Assembly: GCF_014648875.1 (NCBI RefSeq)
Contig: NZ_BMRY01000013.1
Coordinates: 124,001 to 188,000, forward strand
Length of the DNA stretch: 64,000 nucleotides
Direction: 5' to 3'
Origin: Streptomyces parvus
GTDB lineage: Bacteria; Actinomycetota; Actinomycetes; Streptomycetales; Streptomycetaceae
Shown here: piece by piece, positions 9,204 through 18,400 of the stretch
How the letters are laid out: each line of letters starts with the position of its first letter
Numbering within the stretch: position 1 is the first letter of the stretch
Notes under the pieces: generated by a model
What the model was told of the DNA's origin: nothing
Seen by the model: only the letters and a program-made list of their open reading frames with translations
Databases searched by the model: none
Position numbers and translations under genes: made by a program

Positions 9204-10502
9204 TCAGGCGGCCGCTACCGCGAACCCTGCCCGGACCACGCGCGCCGGGCGGCTCAGCACGCCGAGGTCCGCCAGCGGATCGCCGTCCACGACGAGGACG
9301 TCGCCCGCGAAGCCCCGTGCCAGCCGACCGGCCGTGGAGTCGAGGCCGAGGAGCCTCGCGGCGCCCGTGGTCGCCGTGCGGATGGCGTCCAGGGCAGAGA
9401 GCCCGGCCGCGTGCATCAGCTCCACCTCGCGGCCGATCGGGTCGACCGTTCCGCCCGAGGAGTCCGTGCCCGCCGCCAGGGGGACGCCCCGTTCGTGCGC
9501 GGCGAGGACCGCCCGCTTCAGGACCGGGAGATAGGTGCGGCCGCGCTCGGCCAGGACCGGGTCCGAGGACTCGGCGAGCCCGGCGATCGCGGTGAGCGTC
9601 GGCGTGAAGTACGTACCCCTGCGGGCCATTTCGCGCAGTGTGCGCTCGCCGACGAACGCCCCGTGCTCCAGGGAGCGGATGCCGGCCGTGACCGCGTCGT
9701 GGCAGCCCTTCTCGCTGTAGCTGTGGCAGAGCACCCCCTTGCCCCGGCGCCGGGCCGCCGCCACGATCGTGGACAGCTGCTCGTGGTCGTACACCTGCAC
9801 CAGCGGGTCCTGCTCGGGCAGCCCGGCCCGCTCGTTCACCCGGGTCTTGATGGTGTCGGCCCCGCGCGCGAGGTTGACCTCGACCACCCGGCGCAGCGCC
9901 TCGGCCGAACGCACCCCGTCCCGCAGCCGGGCGAGCGGCGCGAGGTCCGGGTCGGCGAGGATCGTGTCGCCGAGGTCCGGGGTGACGAAGACACCCGCCG
10001 CTCGGAGGCGGGGCGCCCGCTCCGGCGCCTGGCGGGCCAACTCCCGTACGGCGATGTCCTGGTAGAAGTTGGTCGAACCGCTGCGCGCGCTCGTCGCGCC
10101 CTTGAGGACCGCGTCGCGCGCCTCGGCCGCCGTGTTGAGGTGGATGTGGGCGTCCACCAGGCCGGGCAGGATCCACTGCCCGTGGGCCCGCAGCACCGGT
10201 ACGCCGCCGGGGACCCGGCCGACCCGTCCCCGGGACCCGGCCGCCCGGACGACGCCCCCGGCGATCACCACGACCGCGTCCTCCGTGACCTCGCCCGTCG
10301 CCGGGTCGAGCAGCCTGCCGCCCTCGACGACGAGATCGCCGCCCCGGCCCGGTGCCTCCCCGCGCCGGGCGCCGGACGACGCGGACGCGGACGGGGCCGT
10401 TCCCGCCAGCACGGCCGAGGTGCCGGCGAGCGCTGCGGCACCGGCGAGCACGCCCCGCCTGGTCAGCCTGCCGGAAGGGGGCGGGGTGTTCTCGACGCAC
10501 AT
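9204..10502 (-). CDS. Exported metal-dependent amidohydrolase (imidazolonepropionase/prolidase-like)
   Basis: 432 aa. A Tat signal (LTRRGVLAGAAALAG) leads an amidohydrolase-superfamily barrel: DAHIHLN, the candidate metal-bridging Lys in TIKTRVNERAG, CHSYSEKG, SLEHG and the Asp of AGTDSSGG. This order matches the imidazolonepropionase/Xaa-Pro dipeptidase-like branch, which also includes microbial hydrolases of peptides and carbamates. AAGGAG lies eight bases before ATG 10502. It is the first gene of a two-gene exported-hydrolase operon. The promoter region upstream carries two copies of a GTATAC-centred site, so control by the GntR regulator at 10682 is likely. The substrate is unknown. Confidence 0.85.
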   Translation of the reverse strand: MCVENTPPPSGRLTRRGVLAGAAALAGTSAVLAGTAPSASASSGARRGEAPGRGGDLVVEGGRLLDPATGEVTEDAVVVIAGGVVRAAGSRGRVGRVPGGVPVLRAHGQWILPGLVDAHIHLNTAAEARDAVLKGATSARSGSTNFYQDIAVRELARQAPERAPRLRAAGVFVTPDLGDTILADPDLAPLARLRDGVRSAEALRRVVEVNLARGADTIKTRVNERAGLPEQDPLVQVYDHEQLSTIVAAARRRGKGVLCHSYSEKGCHDAVTAGIRSLEHGAFVGERTLREMARRGTYFTPTLTAIAGLAESSDPVLAERGRTYLPVLKRAVLAAHERGVPLAAGTDSSGGTVDPIGREVELMHAAGLSALDAIRTATTGAARLLGLDSTAGRLARGFAGDVLVVDGDPLADLGVLSRPARVVRAGFAVAAA

Positions 10503-10552
10503 GGGAGGGCTCCTTGGGTCGCGGAGGGATCGCGGAAGCGAGCGGGAGCATT

Positions 10553-10562
10553 TTGTATACCA
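10553..10562. promoter_or_regulatory. Candidate GntR operator, proximal copy
   Basis: TTGTATACCA, centred on the palindrome GTATAC, 50 bases before the amidohydrolase start at 10502. Read on the minus strand it contains TATACA, a good -10 hexamer, so a bound regulator would block the promoter. GTATAC-type cores are known for FCD-subclass GntR repressors. Confidence 0.65.
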
Positions 10563-10668
10563 GAACTGTCCCGATTCCGGGAAGGAGTGATTCCGCTCCC
10601 CGCGCGTGCAGGGAACGTGCAGGAAATGGGCTTTAACCTTGCGAGGCCCTCGAAGGATCGGTGTGATT

Positions 10669-10678
10669 GGTATACAAA
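10669..10678. promoter_or_regulatory. Candidate GntR operator, distal copy
   Basis: TGGTATACAA, the exact reverse complement of the proximal copy, 106 bases further upstream and three bases beyond the stop codon of the GntR gene. The two 10-mers are the only copies I noticed in the window. The spacing would allow looping or two dimers bound on one face of the DNA. Confidence 0.65.
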
Positions 10679-10681
10679 GAG

Positions 10682-11446
10682 TCAGGCGTCGTCGAACAGG
10701 GATCGCAGGGCCACGGCCCGGCTGTCCCGCACGTGCAGCAGCGTGCTCGCCGCGGCCGACTCCTCGTCGCCCGCCGCGATGTACCGGAACATGACAGCGT
10801 GCTGCTCCCGCATGTGCTGCGGCTCCTCCCGCATCCCGAACAGCAGCTGGAGCTGTCCGCTCAGCTGCTCCATGGTGCGGGCCAGCATCGGGTTGCCGCT
10901 CAGGGCCACGATGTCCTCGTGGAAGGCGGTGTGGGCCGCGACCTCACGCGTGCCCTCGTCGTCGGACGCCGCCTCCTCCGCCCGGTCGAGGGAGGCCCGC
11001 AGCGCCGTGACGCCCGGCGGCTCCACCGGGGCCGACCCCGCCACCCGCCGCGCCGCGAGCCGGGAGGCCTGGACCGCGAGCGGCTCCCACACCTCGTACA
11101 GGTGCTCCACATCGGCCCGCTCCAGCCGTCGCACCCGGACCCCGCTGTGCGGCAGCAGCTCCAGGAGCCCTTCGCCCACCAGGGCGCGCAGCGCCTCACG
11201 GACCGGGACGCGGGACATCCGCAGCTCCTCGGCGACCTCGCGCTCCACGAGCCGGGCGCCCTGCGGATAGCGGCGGTCGACGATCCGCTGCCGGACCGCG
11301 TCCCGTGCCCGGACGCTGAGCGACGTACGCTCCGGCCGGACGTCCGCACCGGGCGCCGGGCGGCCCGGAGCCGTCGCCCGCTCGCCCCCGGGACCGCCCG
11401 GCCGCGTTCCGTTCCGCCCTGCGCTGCTGCCCGCCACGTACGCCAT
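10682..11446 (-). CDS. GntR/FCD family transcriptional regulator
   Basis: 254 aa. After a disordered Gly/Pro/Arg start of about 40 aa comes the GntR winged helix (about 45-110: IVDRRYPQGARLVEREVAEELRMS, then PVREALRAL). The FCD all-helical effector domain follows, with AFHEDIVALSGNP and the His-rich block REQHAVMF. The FCD domain usually binds a metal plus a small organic acid. ATG 11446 is the most upstream start consistent with this fold. The gene lies upstream of, and on the same strand as, the two amidohydrolase genes, and candidate operators fill the gap, so it probably represses them. Confidence 0.9.
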   Translation of the reverse strand: MAYVAGSSAGRNGTRPGGPGGERATAPGRPAPGADVRPERTSLSVRARDAVRQRIVDRRYPQGARLVEREVAEELRMSRVPVREALRALVGEGLLELLPHSGVRVRRLERADVEHLYEVWEPLAVQASRLAARRVAGSAPVEPPGVTALRASLDRAEEAASDDEGTREVAAHTAFHEDIVALSGNPMLARTMEQLSGQLQLLFGMREEPQHMREQHAVMFRYIAAGDEESAAASTLLHVRDSRAVALRSLFDDA

Positions 11447-11493
11447 CCTCCGCTCGGCATGCCTCCGGCCGAGGATACGCGGGCCCGCGGCTC

Positions 11494-12264
11494 TCAGGCC
11501 GTGCCCGGTGTCCGCCCGTCCGGCAGGAACAGCACCGAGTTGATGTACCGGTCCCGGTGCGGGACGAAGGCCCGGCGCAGCAGACCCTGGTGCACCAGGT
11601 GCTCGGTCCGCGCCTGATGGGCCACCAGGTCGAACCCCTCCAGCGGAATCCAGCGCCCGCCCGCCAGCAGCCAGCCCGCGTAGCCCTGGCCGGTCAGCAG
11701 CTCGACGGCCGGGGCGATCGGGCCGAGCCGGCTCTCCAGCTCGATGAGCAGCGCCGGGCGGTCCCTGCGCAGCAACTCCGACGCGCCGAGCAGCGCCGCC
11801 TGTTCGGCGCCGTCGACGTCCATCTTCACGAAGCCCACCCCACGCAGCCCGAGACCGTCGACGGTGATCGACGGCACCTCCAGACAGTGCGCGTGGATGT
11901 CGCGGCGGGCCAGCGAGGACACCCCCCGGTCGCCCCGGTCGCCCTCCGGGAACCACAGCTGTGCCGTGCCCGCCCGGTCGGTCGCCGCGCCCTGGACCAC
12001 CCGGGCGTTCGGCGGCAGGGTCCGGCGCAGATGCTCCGCCAGATGCGGCACGGGCTCGACGGTGACCACCTCGGCGCAGCGGGCGGCCAGCCGCCGCGAC
12101 CAGGGCCCGTACCAGCCCCCGATGTCCAGGGCGATCCCGTCCGCCGGGCAGAAGTCGGCGAGCCGCCGCAGCTCGGGTTCGAAGCGCGGATACAGGGCGA
12201 CGGCGGCGGAGGCGACGAGGCCCTCGGGCAGCCGGGACGCCACCGCCGCGGCGAACGTGGTCAC
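11494..12264 (-). CDS. FkbM family methyltransferase
   Basis: 256 aa. Motif I is DIGGWYGPWSRRLA with the acidic end of strand 2 at VEPVPH. The FkbM-typical KMDVDGAE and LLIELESR blocks follow. FkbM enzymes usually O-methylate sugars or polyketides. The GTG start overlaps the TGA of the Trm112-like gene (GTGA). It is the last gene of the minus-strand envelope operon that starts near 21647, so the substrate is probably the glycan or glycolipid made by that operon. Confidence 0.87.
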   Translation of the reverse strand: MTTFAAAVASRLPEGLVASAAVALYPRFEPELRRLADFCPADGIALDIGGWYGPWSRRLAARCAEVVTVEPVPHLAEHLRRTLPPNARVVQGAATDRAGTAQLWFPEGDRGDRGVSSLARRDIHAHCLEVPSITVDGLGLRGVGFVKMDVDGAEQAALLGASELLRRDRPALLIELESRLGPIAPAVELLTGQGYAGWLLAGGRWIPLEGFDLVAHQARTEHLVHQGLLRRAFVPHRDRYINSVLFLPDGRTPGTA

Positions 12265-12500
12265 GTGGCCGAGGCCTTCAGCCGGGTGAGCAGGCGCTCG
12301 TGGTCGTCCGCCTCGACCTTCCGGCCGGACGAGGGAAGCAACTGCGGTATCCCGTCCACGATCGGGTAACTCAGGCGCAGCCGCGGGTTGTACAGCGCCT
12401 CCTCCTCGGGAAGCAGGGACAGCGGGCCCTTGTCGAGCGGACAGGCCAGGATCGTGAGCAACGGGTCGTCGGTACGCATCAGGGGCTCCTCGGGAGTCAT
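12261..12500 (-). CDS. Trm112-like small protein
   Basis: 79 aa (72 if the Met at 12479 is used). LLTILACPLDKGPL, then NPRLRLSYPIVDGIPQLLP, is the Trm112/UPF0434 pattern. In eukaryotes and some bacteria Trm112 proteins activate SAM methyltransferases. Here it sits between a membrane transporter gene and an FkbM methyltransferase with which it overlaps by four bases, so a methyltransferase-partner role is plausible. The family's four-Cys zinc site is reduced to one Cys (ACPLDK), so zinc binding is doubtful. Confidence 0.82.
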   Translation of the reverse strand: MTPEEPLMRTDDPLLTILACPLDKGPLSLLPEEEALYNPRLRLSYPIVDGIPQLLPSSGRKVEADDHERLLTRLKASAT

Positions 12501-12530
12501 CGGAACGACAGCGGAAGGTACGTCAGGGGG

Positions 12531-13424
12531 TCAGGCCGCCGCGGCGGGCGGCGGATCGTGCCGCGGCATGGCCAGCAGGACGGACAGGGCGAGCGCCGTG
12601 CCGCCCACCCGCAGGGCCAGCAGCAGCGGATCATCGGGCAGGCTCTCGCCGAACGCGAGCGTCCCCAGGACCGCGGTGAACAGACAGGTCACCGTGGTGC
12701 AGACCGGCACGATGAGGGACGCCCGGCAGCGCTGCAGCGCCGCCTGCGACATCACGAGACCGGCCCCCGCGGTGAACAGCAGCAGATACGGATACGGGGA
12801 CCCGAGCAGCGACAGTGCGGCCTCGCCCAGGTCGGTGGTGGTCAGGCGGCTGGACGTGCCCTTGATCGCCAGGGAGCTGACCCCGTAGAGCAGGCCCACC
12901 GCCACGCCGTACCCGATGCCGCTCGTCGGGACCCGGTGCCGTTTGGCCGCCAGGCTCTCGACGCGTACGTACAGCCAGACGCCCGCCGCCAGTGCCGGCA
13001 CACAGACCAGCAGCACCAGCGTCCACGGGGCCCCTCCGCTCACCACGTCCTCGCCCTCGCGGACCGAGGCCACCACCATCAGCAGCGCCACCAGGACCCC
13101 GCCCAGCGCATAGCGCTCGCGGCCCGTCGACTCCTCGCCCAGCACCGCCGACGACAGCAGCAGGAGCAGCACCAGGCCGGAGACGAAGATGCCCTGCGCC
13201 GCCGCGATCGGCAGCGCGCGGTAGACGACCAGCTGCGCCCCGAACCCGGCCGCCAGCGCCAGCGCGCCGACGATCCACAGCGGACTGGTCGCCAGCACCC
13301 GGATCACCTGGAGCGGCCGGCCCGCCGACAGCGCCGGCAGCGACCCCAGGGCCCGTTTCTCCACCACGAACCCCACGCTGTACAGCGCGTTGGCGACCAG
13401 CGCCGCGCCGACACCCCACCACAT
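12531..13424 (-). CDS. DMT-superfamily (EamA-like) membrane protein
   Basis: 297 aa with nine to ten hydrophobic helices and the inverted-repeat layout of drug/metabolite transporters. It begins ALVANALYSVGFVVEKRAL, with a central ALPIAAAQGIFVSGL, and the second half repeats the pattern (QRCRASLIVPVCTTVTCLFTAVLGTLAFGE). Within the envelope operon it could move a lipid-linked sugar or small precursor across the membrane, as EamA/EmrE-like flippases do. It begins four bases after the methyltransferase stop codon. Substrate and direction are unknown. Confidence 0.87.
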   Translation of the reverse strand: MWWGVGAALVANALYSVGFVVEKRALGSLPALSAGRPLQVIRVLATSPLWIVGALALAAGFGAQLVVYRALPIAAAQGIFVSGLVLLLLLSSAVLGEESTGRERYALGGVLVALLMVVASVREGEDVVSGGAPWTLVLLVCVPALAAGVWLYVRVESLAAKRHRVPTSGIGYGVAVGLLYGVSSLAIKGTSSRLTTTDLGEAALSLLGSPYPYLLLFTAGAGLVMSQAALQRCRASLIVPVCTTVTCLFTAVLGTLAFGESLPDDPLLLALRVGGTALALSVLLAMPRHDPPPAAAA

Positions 13425-13428
13425 GCGG

Positions 13429-14154
13429 CTACCTCCGCCGCGCGTGGGCCAGCAGGATGGAGGACGCCCCGGGCAGCGCGCACGCCGCCCGGTCCAGCAG
13501 GCGCAGCGGACGCGGCACCCCGTGGAAGGGAGCGCCCTTGATCGTCACGTCGGTGAAGCCGGACGCCGTCAGGAACGAGCGCAGCGCACGGGCCGTGTAG
13601 AGCCGCAGATGCCCCACCACCTCCGACCCGGGACGGCCGTGGATCCCGCGCAGACTGACCTCCGAGAACACCGGCTGCACCCCGGCGAGCAGCAGCGCCC
13701 GGTTGTACCAGGCCGCCAGGTTCGGGGTCGACAGCATCAGATGGCCACCGGGCCGCAGCACCCGCCGCAGCTCGTCCAACGCCTGGTCCGGGTCGACCAG
13801 ATGCTCCAGGATCTCGCTGAACAGCACCGCGTCCGCGCACCCGTCGGCCAGCGGCAGCCCGCCGTGCTCCAACTCGCCGCGCACCACATGCCCCATCCGG
13901 GGGCGTGCCCTGCGCAGCGCGTCCTGCGACCAGTCGACCCCGATCAGCCGGTGCCCGGCGAGGAACGGGGCCGCCGTGGCCGCCGCCGTACCGTCGCCGC
14001 ACCCGATGTCCAGGATCACCTGCCCCGGCGCGTCCAGCGCGTCGGCCAGCAGCCGGGCCTGCCGCAGGGTGCGCCCGTCGCCCGAGGCGACCGGGACGGA
14101 CGGGTTCTCGTAGAAGTCCCGCAGCCCGGGGGAGGGGGACGTAGTGCCGGTCAT
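13429..14154 (-). CDS. Class I SAM-dependent methyltransferase
   Basis: 241 aa. Motif I VILDIGCGDGTAAATA (about residues 44-59), motif II IGVDWS, then FSEILEHLVDPDQALDELRRVLRPGGHLMLSTPN, typical of Methyltransf_11/UbiE-like enzymes acting on small molecules or sugars. ATG 14154 overlaps the TGA of the acyltransferase-like gene (ATGA), which argues against the longer open frame upstream. Third of the methyltransferase genes in the envelope operon, reading from its 3' end. Confidence 0.92.
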   Translation of the reverse strand: MTGTTSPSPGLRDFYENPSVPVASGDGRTLRQARLLADALDAPGQVILDIGCGDGTAAATAAPFLAGHRLIGVDWSQDALRRARPRMGHVVRGELEHGGLPLADGCADAVLFSEILEHLVDPDQALDELRRVLRPGGHLMLSTPNLAAWYNRALLLAGVQPVFSEVSLRGIHGRPGSEVVGHLRLYTARALRSFLTASGFTDVTIKGAPFHGVPRPLRLLDRAACALPGASSILLAHARRR

Positions 14155-15479
14155 ACGGCCTCCGAGGACGTCGCGGCCAGGTGGCGGGTGAACAGGTCCA
14201 GCAGCCTGGCGCCGTCGCCCTCGCCCAGCAGGGTGCGCGACCAGCGCAGCGCCAGATGCAGCCGGCCACCCGTGGACGCCGTGGTGAAGGTCAGCCCCCG
14301 GGGCATCCGGGCGGGCGCGGAGAACCACACGGCCGTCGCCCGGCCCGCTTCACCGAAGTCCAACGGGTACGGAATCCGCCCGATGTTGCTCAGGAGCGTC
14401 GTCGAGGTCCACGGACCGGCCGCCACCCGCAGCCCCCGCGTGAGGGCGGCCCGGGCCGCCACCGGCAGCAGCGGCACGGTCAAAAGCCCCGCACCGTGAC
14501 CCAGTTGAGGGCGTGGCTGGGCCTTGAGCGCCCGGGTCCGCTCGGCGGTCGTCCGCAGCAGCGCCGCCACGTCCGCCCCCGCCGCCACCTCGGCCGCGGT
14601 GAACCCGACCTCCACCAGCCGGGTGCCGTTGCCGATCGGCATCTCGGGACCCCGGGGGCGGTCGTCGACCGGCATGGTGATCCGCAGCGGCCGCCGGTCA
14701 GCCCCCGGCGCGCCCTGCGCCCGGTTCCAGTCGGCCACCGTCAGGGCGGTGGCCACCATCAGCTGGTCGTTCACCGTGTACGGTGCGCCGGACTCCCGGC
14801 GCGGCACCGGGAGTTCGGCCAGCAGCAGGGCGTTGCCCGGCACCGGGGCGGGCCCCGGCGAACCCGGAGCCACCTGGGCGGGCCGGGCCAGCGCCGGGGT
14901 CCGGGACTGCCGGGGCAGCGCGGCGGCGGCCGGCCGGGCCGGGGCCGGCGACGGCGGAATCGGAGACCCGCTGTAGATCTCCGCGGCCGTCGCCGCCAGC
15001 CGCATGCACGCCGGACCGTCCAGGGCGGTGTGGTGCACGGTGAACAGCAGCACACAGCCCTCCCGGTCCGGCTCCCGGACCACGTCGAGCCGCAGCGGCG
15101 GCGAGGCGGTCAGCGCCGGGGCGCGGTCCAGCGCCCCGGCCCGCGCCCGCTCCAGCGCACCGGGCGCACACGGCGGGAAGGAGACCGGGTCCGTGTCCGG
15201 ACCCTCGGTCAGCTCCCACTCGTACCGCCGGGCCAGCGGCCCCCGGGGCCGCTCGCGCATCAGCGCCCGGGGGTGCCGGGCCAGCGCGGCGGCGAACGCG
15301 GAGCGCAGCCGTTCCTCGTCGACCCGGCCCGGCAGATGGATCTCGATGTGCACCGTGCTCGGCTCGGCGTCCTGCGCGCAGTGCCGGGCCACCTCGTCGA
15401 CGACCGGGAACGGCACCCGGACGGGCTGCCCGGACGGCTGGCCGCCGCCCGGGGCCCGCTGGTGCTGCGTGGTCGCCAT
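14151..15479 (-). CDS. Condensation-fold acyltransferase (PapA/WES-like)
   Basis: 442 aa. The catalytic motif of the chloramphenicol-acetyltransferase-like superfamily is intact at about residues 146-152: HHTALDG (HHxxxDG). The second half has DDRPRGPEMPIGNGTRLVEVGF and a C-terminal GRIPYPLDFGEAG block, similar to condensation domains and mycobacterial PapA acyltransferases. There is no carrier protein nearby, so a stand-alone acyl transfer to a sugar or lipid alcohol is more likely than peptide synthesis. ATG 15479 shares its A with the TGA of the AftD-like gene. It would add an acyl group within the glycan system. Confidence 0.8.
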   Translation of the reverse strand: MATTQHQRAPGGGQPSGQPVRVPFPVVDEVARHCAQDAEPSTVHIEIHLPGRVDEERLRSAFAAALARHPRALMRERPRGPLARRYEWELTEGPDTDPVSFPPCAPGALERARAGALDRAPALTASPPLRLDVVREPDREGCVLLFTVHHTALDGPACMRLAATAAEIYSGSPIPPSPAPARPAAAALPRQSRTPALARPAQVAPGSPGPAPVPGNALLLAELPVPRRESGAPYTVNDQLMVATALTVADWNRAQGAPGADRRPLRITMPVDDRPRGPEMPIGNGTRLVEVGFTAAEVAAGADVAALLRTTAERTRALKAQPRPQLGHGAGLLTVPLLPVAARAALTRGLRVAAGPWTSTTLLSNIGRIPYPLDFGEAGRATAVWFSAPARMPRGLTFTTASTGGRLHLALRWSRTLLGEGDGARLLDLFTRHLAATSSEAV

Positions 15480-18400
15480 CAGGCGTCCTCTCCCTTCGCC
15501 GGGTGCCTGCCGTCGGCGGACAGCGTCCGGCCCGACGGCGGAGCGGGCTGCGCCGGGAGCTGGACCGTCGGCCTGTCGTCGCCCGCCGGGGCCGGCTCGG
15601 CCGCGTCCTGGCCGGCCCGGACCGCACGCCTGCCGAGCGGTTCCCGGCCCACGGTGACCAGTGCGGCGAACAGCCCGATCAGGGCGAGGAGTTGAGCCGT
15701 GGCACCGAAGGCGCCCTCACCCGTCGTCGTACTCTCCCCGGTGCCCACCGCGGCGACAACCCCCGCGGCGGCCATCGCCGCGAACGCCACCGGAACGAGC
15801 AGCCGCGGCCGGAAGTGCGCCAGCACGGCGAGCAGCGGAACGGCGACGGCGACCGGACCCGCGATCACCACACCCACCAGGGTGAGAGCGATGGTGCCCA
15901 GGATCAGACCCGGCCCCGGCGGCGCCGGCAGCTCCTCGGTCTCCTCCCGGCCGGAGCCCTTGCGGCCCACGAGGGCGAGCACCACGAGCGCCAGGAACAG
16001 CACGCCCGCACCGATCAGACCCCACTGGTAGATCTTGGCCGGCTCGTACTCCAGGGTGACCGTGCCGCCCTCGCCCTCCGGCACCAGCCAGGCCTGCTGC
16101 CAGCCGTCGATCCGCAGCGGCGTCAGCTCCTTGCCGTCCAGGGTGGCCTTCCACCCCTTGTTGTGGTTCTCGTGGATCTGGAGGTAGGAGGCCTCACCGG
16201 CCCCGACCTCGACGGTCCGCCGGTCGCCCTCGCCCTGCTCGACGTCCACCGAGCGCGGCGTCGCCGCTGCGGCCTCGGTGGTGCCGTTGCTCAGCGTCAC
16301 GTCGGTGATGGCCAGCGGACCCTCGTCCCCCGCCTGCACGGTGGTGGACGAGGCGGCCAGCTCGACCTTGCTGTCGTCGGTGCACAGGGAAACCTCGATG
16401 GGCCTGCGCTGGGTCAGATCCCGCACCCGACCCTCGGCCCTGGTCTCCATGTACGTGCCGCCGACGGAGAGGACCGGACCCTTGCCGCAGGGCAGGCTGA
16501 ACTTCTGGTCCGGCTTCGGCTGCGGCGAACGGAACTCCTCCAGCGCCGGGATGTAGACCTCGCTCAGCCCGACCGGCAGCTGCAACTGGCCGTCGGCCAC
16601 CGGGTTGTGCACGGTCAGCGGTGCCGTCTTGGAGATGGTGATGTCCATCCGGTCGGTGTTGACGGGCGAGAAGCGGGCCATGCCGTTCTCGTCCACCGAG
16701 GCCACCGCCGTACCGTCCGGCGAACTGATCTGGACCTGTTCGGCGCGGGCCGACAGACCCCCGGCCGCGGCGAACACGATCTCGCCGACCGGCCGCTTCT
16801 CGGGCCACGTCAGGCGCAGTACGGGACGCTCGCCCGCGATCCACGCCGTCGTGAGGTCACCGTCGGTCAGGTTGCGGGGGCTGAGGTTGGTGCCCAGGCG
16901 CGCCGTGGAGTCGGCGGTCACCTCGATCTTGTCCCGCTCACCCGTCAGCTCGAACAGCAGCTTGTCGAGCGCCTCTCCGGGCACCGGCAGCGCGGTCGCC
17001 GACACGGTGTAGTCGCCCGCCTCCGGCGCGGTGAACTGCCGGCCGAGCCCGACCTCGGCGGCCACGGACGACAGACCGCCCGGGTCGCTGCCCCGCTTCA
17101 GCGAGAACATCGTCGCGTCGGCGCCCTCGCGCGGCGCGTCGTTCGGCAGCTCCAGCATCCGGGTCACCTGCACGCCGGGAATGGCGATGTCGGTGAATCC
17201 GGCGCCGGTCAGCCCCGGGCGCCCCTGCTGGGACTCCAGGATCGTCACCTTCAGCCAGGCGGCCTGCCCGGTGGGCGCGGCCACCTGCTGCGCCGAACCG
17301 TCGGTCCGCAGCGGGCTGTCCTTGGAGCCCTTGTCGGTCTCCACCCGGATCACGGTCGGCGCGGCCCGGACATTGCCGCTGGGCAGCGGCGTCACCTGGA
17401 TCGAGCCGGGGATGTCCGTGGGGGTGGAGAAGTCGACCCGCACCCACTCGCCCTTGGGCGCGCCGGGGGAGCCCTCCGCCCAGCCGGTCGCCGGGTTGCC
17501 GTCGAACGCGTTGACCGGGTCGTACTGCGGCAGATGGAACAGCCAGTTGCCCACCGAGGACGCGCTGACCGACTTCGCCCCGCGGATCACCGCCGTCGTC
17601 TGGTGCTTCGCCCCGGACGTGGGCAGGATCTGCCGCGGCTCACGCCCCGGGTCCTGCGCCGACTCCTCGGCGTTGCGCTCGTCGGCGGTGTACGTGTACG
17701 AGGTGTTCGAGTTGACCAGGCCGAACCGGGTGTCGGCGCGCCGCAGCCCGTCGCCCGCCGCGTACAGCGACGGCCGTCCCAGACCCGGGTGCGCGTCACC
17801 GGCCAGCACGGTCGGCCGGCCCTCGATGGCGCCGTTCGCCGACAGCGGCAGCAGCGACTCGGGGCCACCGCTCACCACGGCCGTCGAGGCGACCGGGGTG
17901 GCCTCCGCCCGCCCGGGGCGCTCGGTCCCCTTCGGCGGTTCGTAGATCTCCACCGCCCGCTGGCGCGGATACAGGCCCTCGACCTGCACCGGGGTGTCCG
18001 CCGCGATCCGTCCGGCGGTCATCACCGGCCCGTACCCCTTGACACGGCTGTAGCCGGACGCCTCCAGGGTGCGCTTCACCGTGGTGGAGGGGACATAGCC
18101 CAGCTGGTCCGGGTCCAGGTCGTTGCGGACCACGACGTAGTGCAGCCCGGCCCGGTTCAGGTACTCGCTGAGTCCGGGGACCTCGCCGCCGGAGGTCAGG
18201 GCCTGCTCGACGGCGTCCATCGCCCGCCGGTTGCCGGGCGTGCCGAAGGGGACGTAATCACGCTGTGCGTACGGCGATTCGGCCAGCACGTCCAGCGGCT
18301 GGTCGATCGGGGAGCCCCAGGTGTAGATGCCGTGCGCGGTCGCCGGGACGACGAGCGCGCGGTCGTCCGGCGAGTTGTTCTTGAGCCAACTCCCGGTGCT

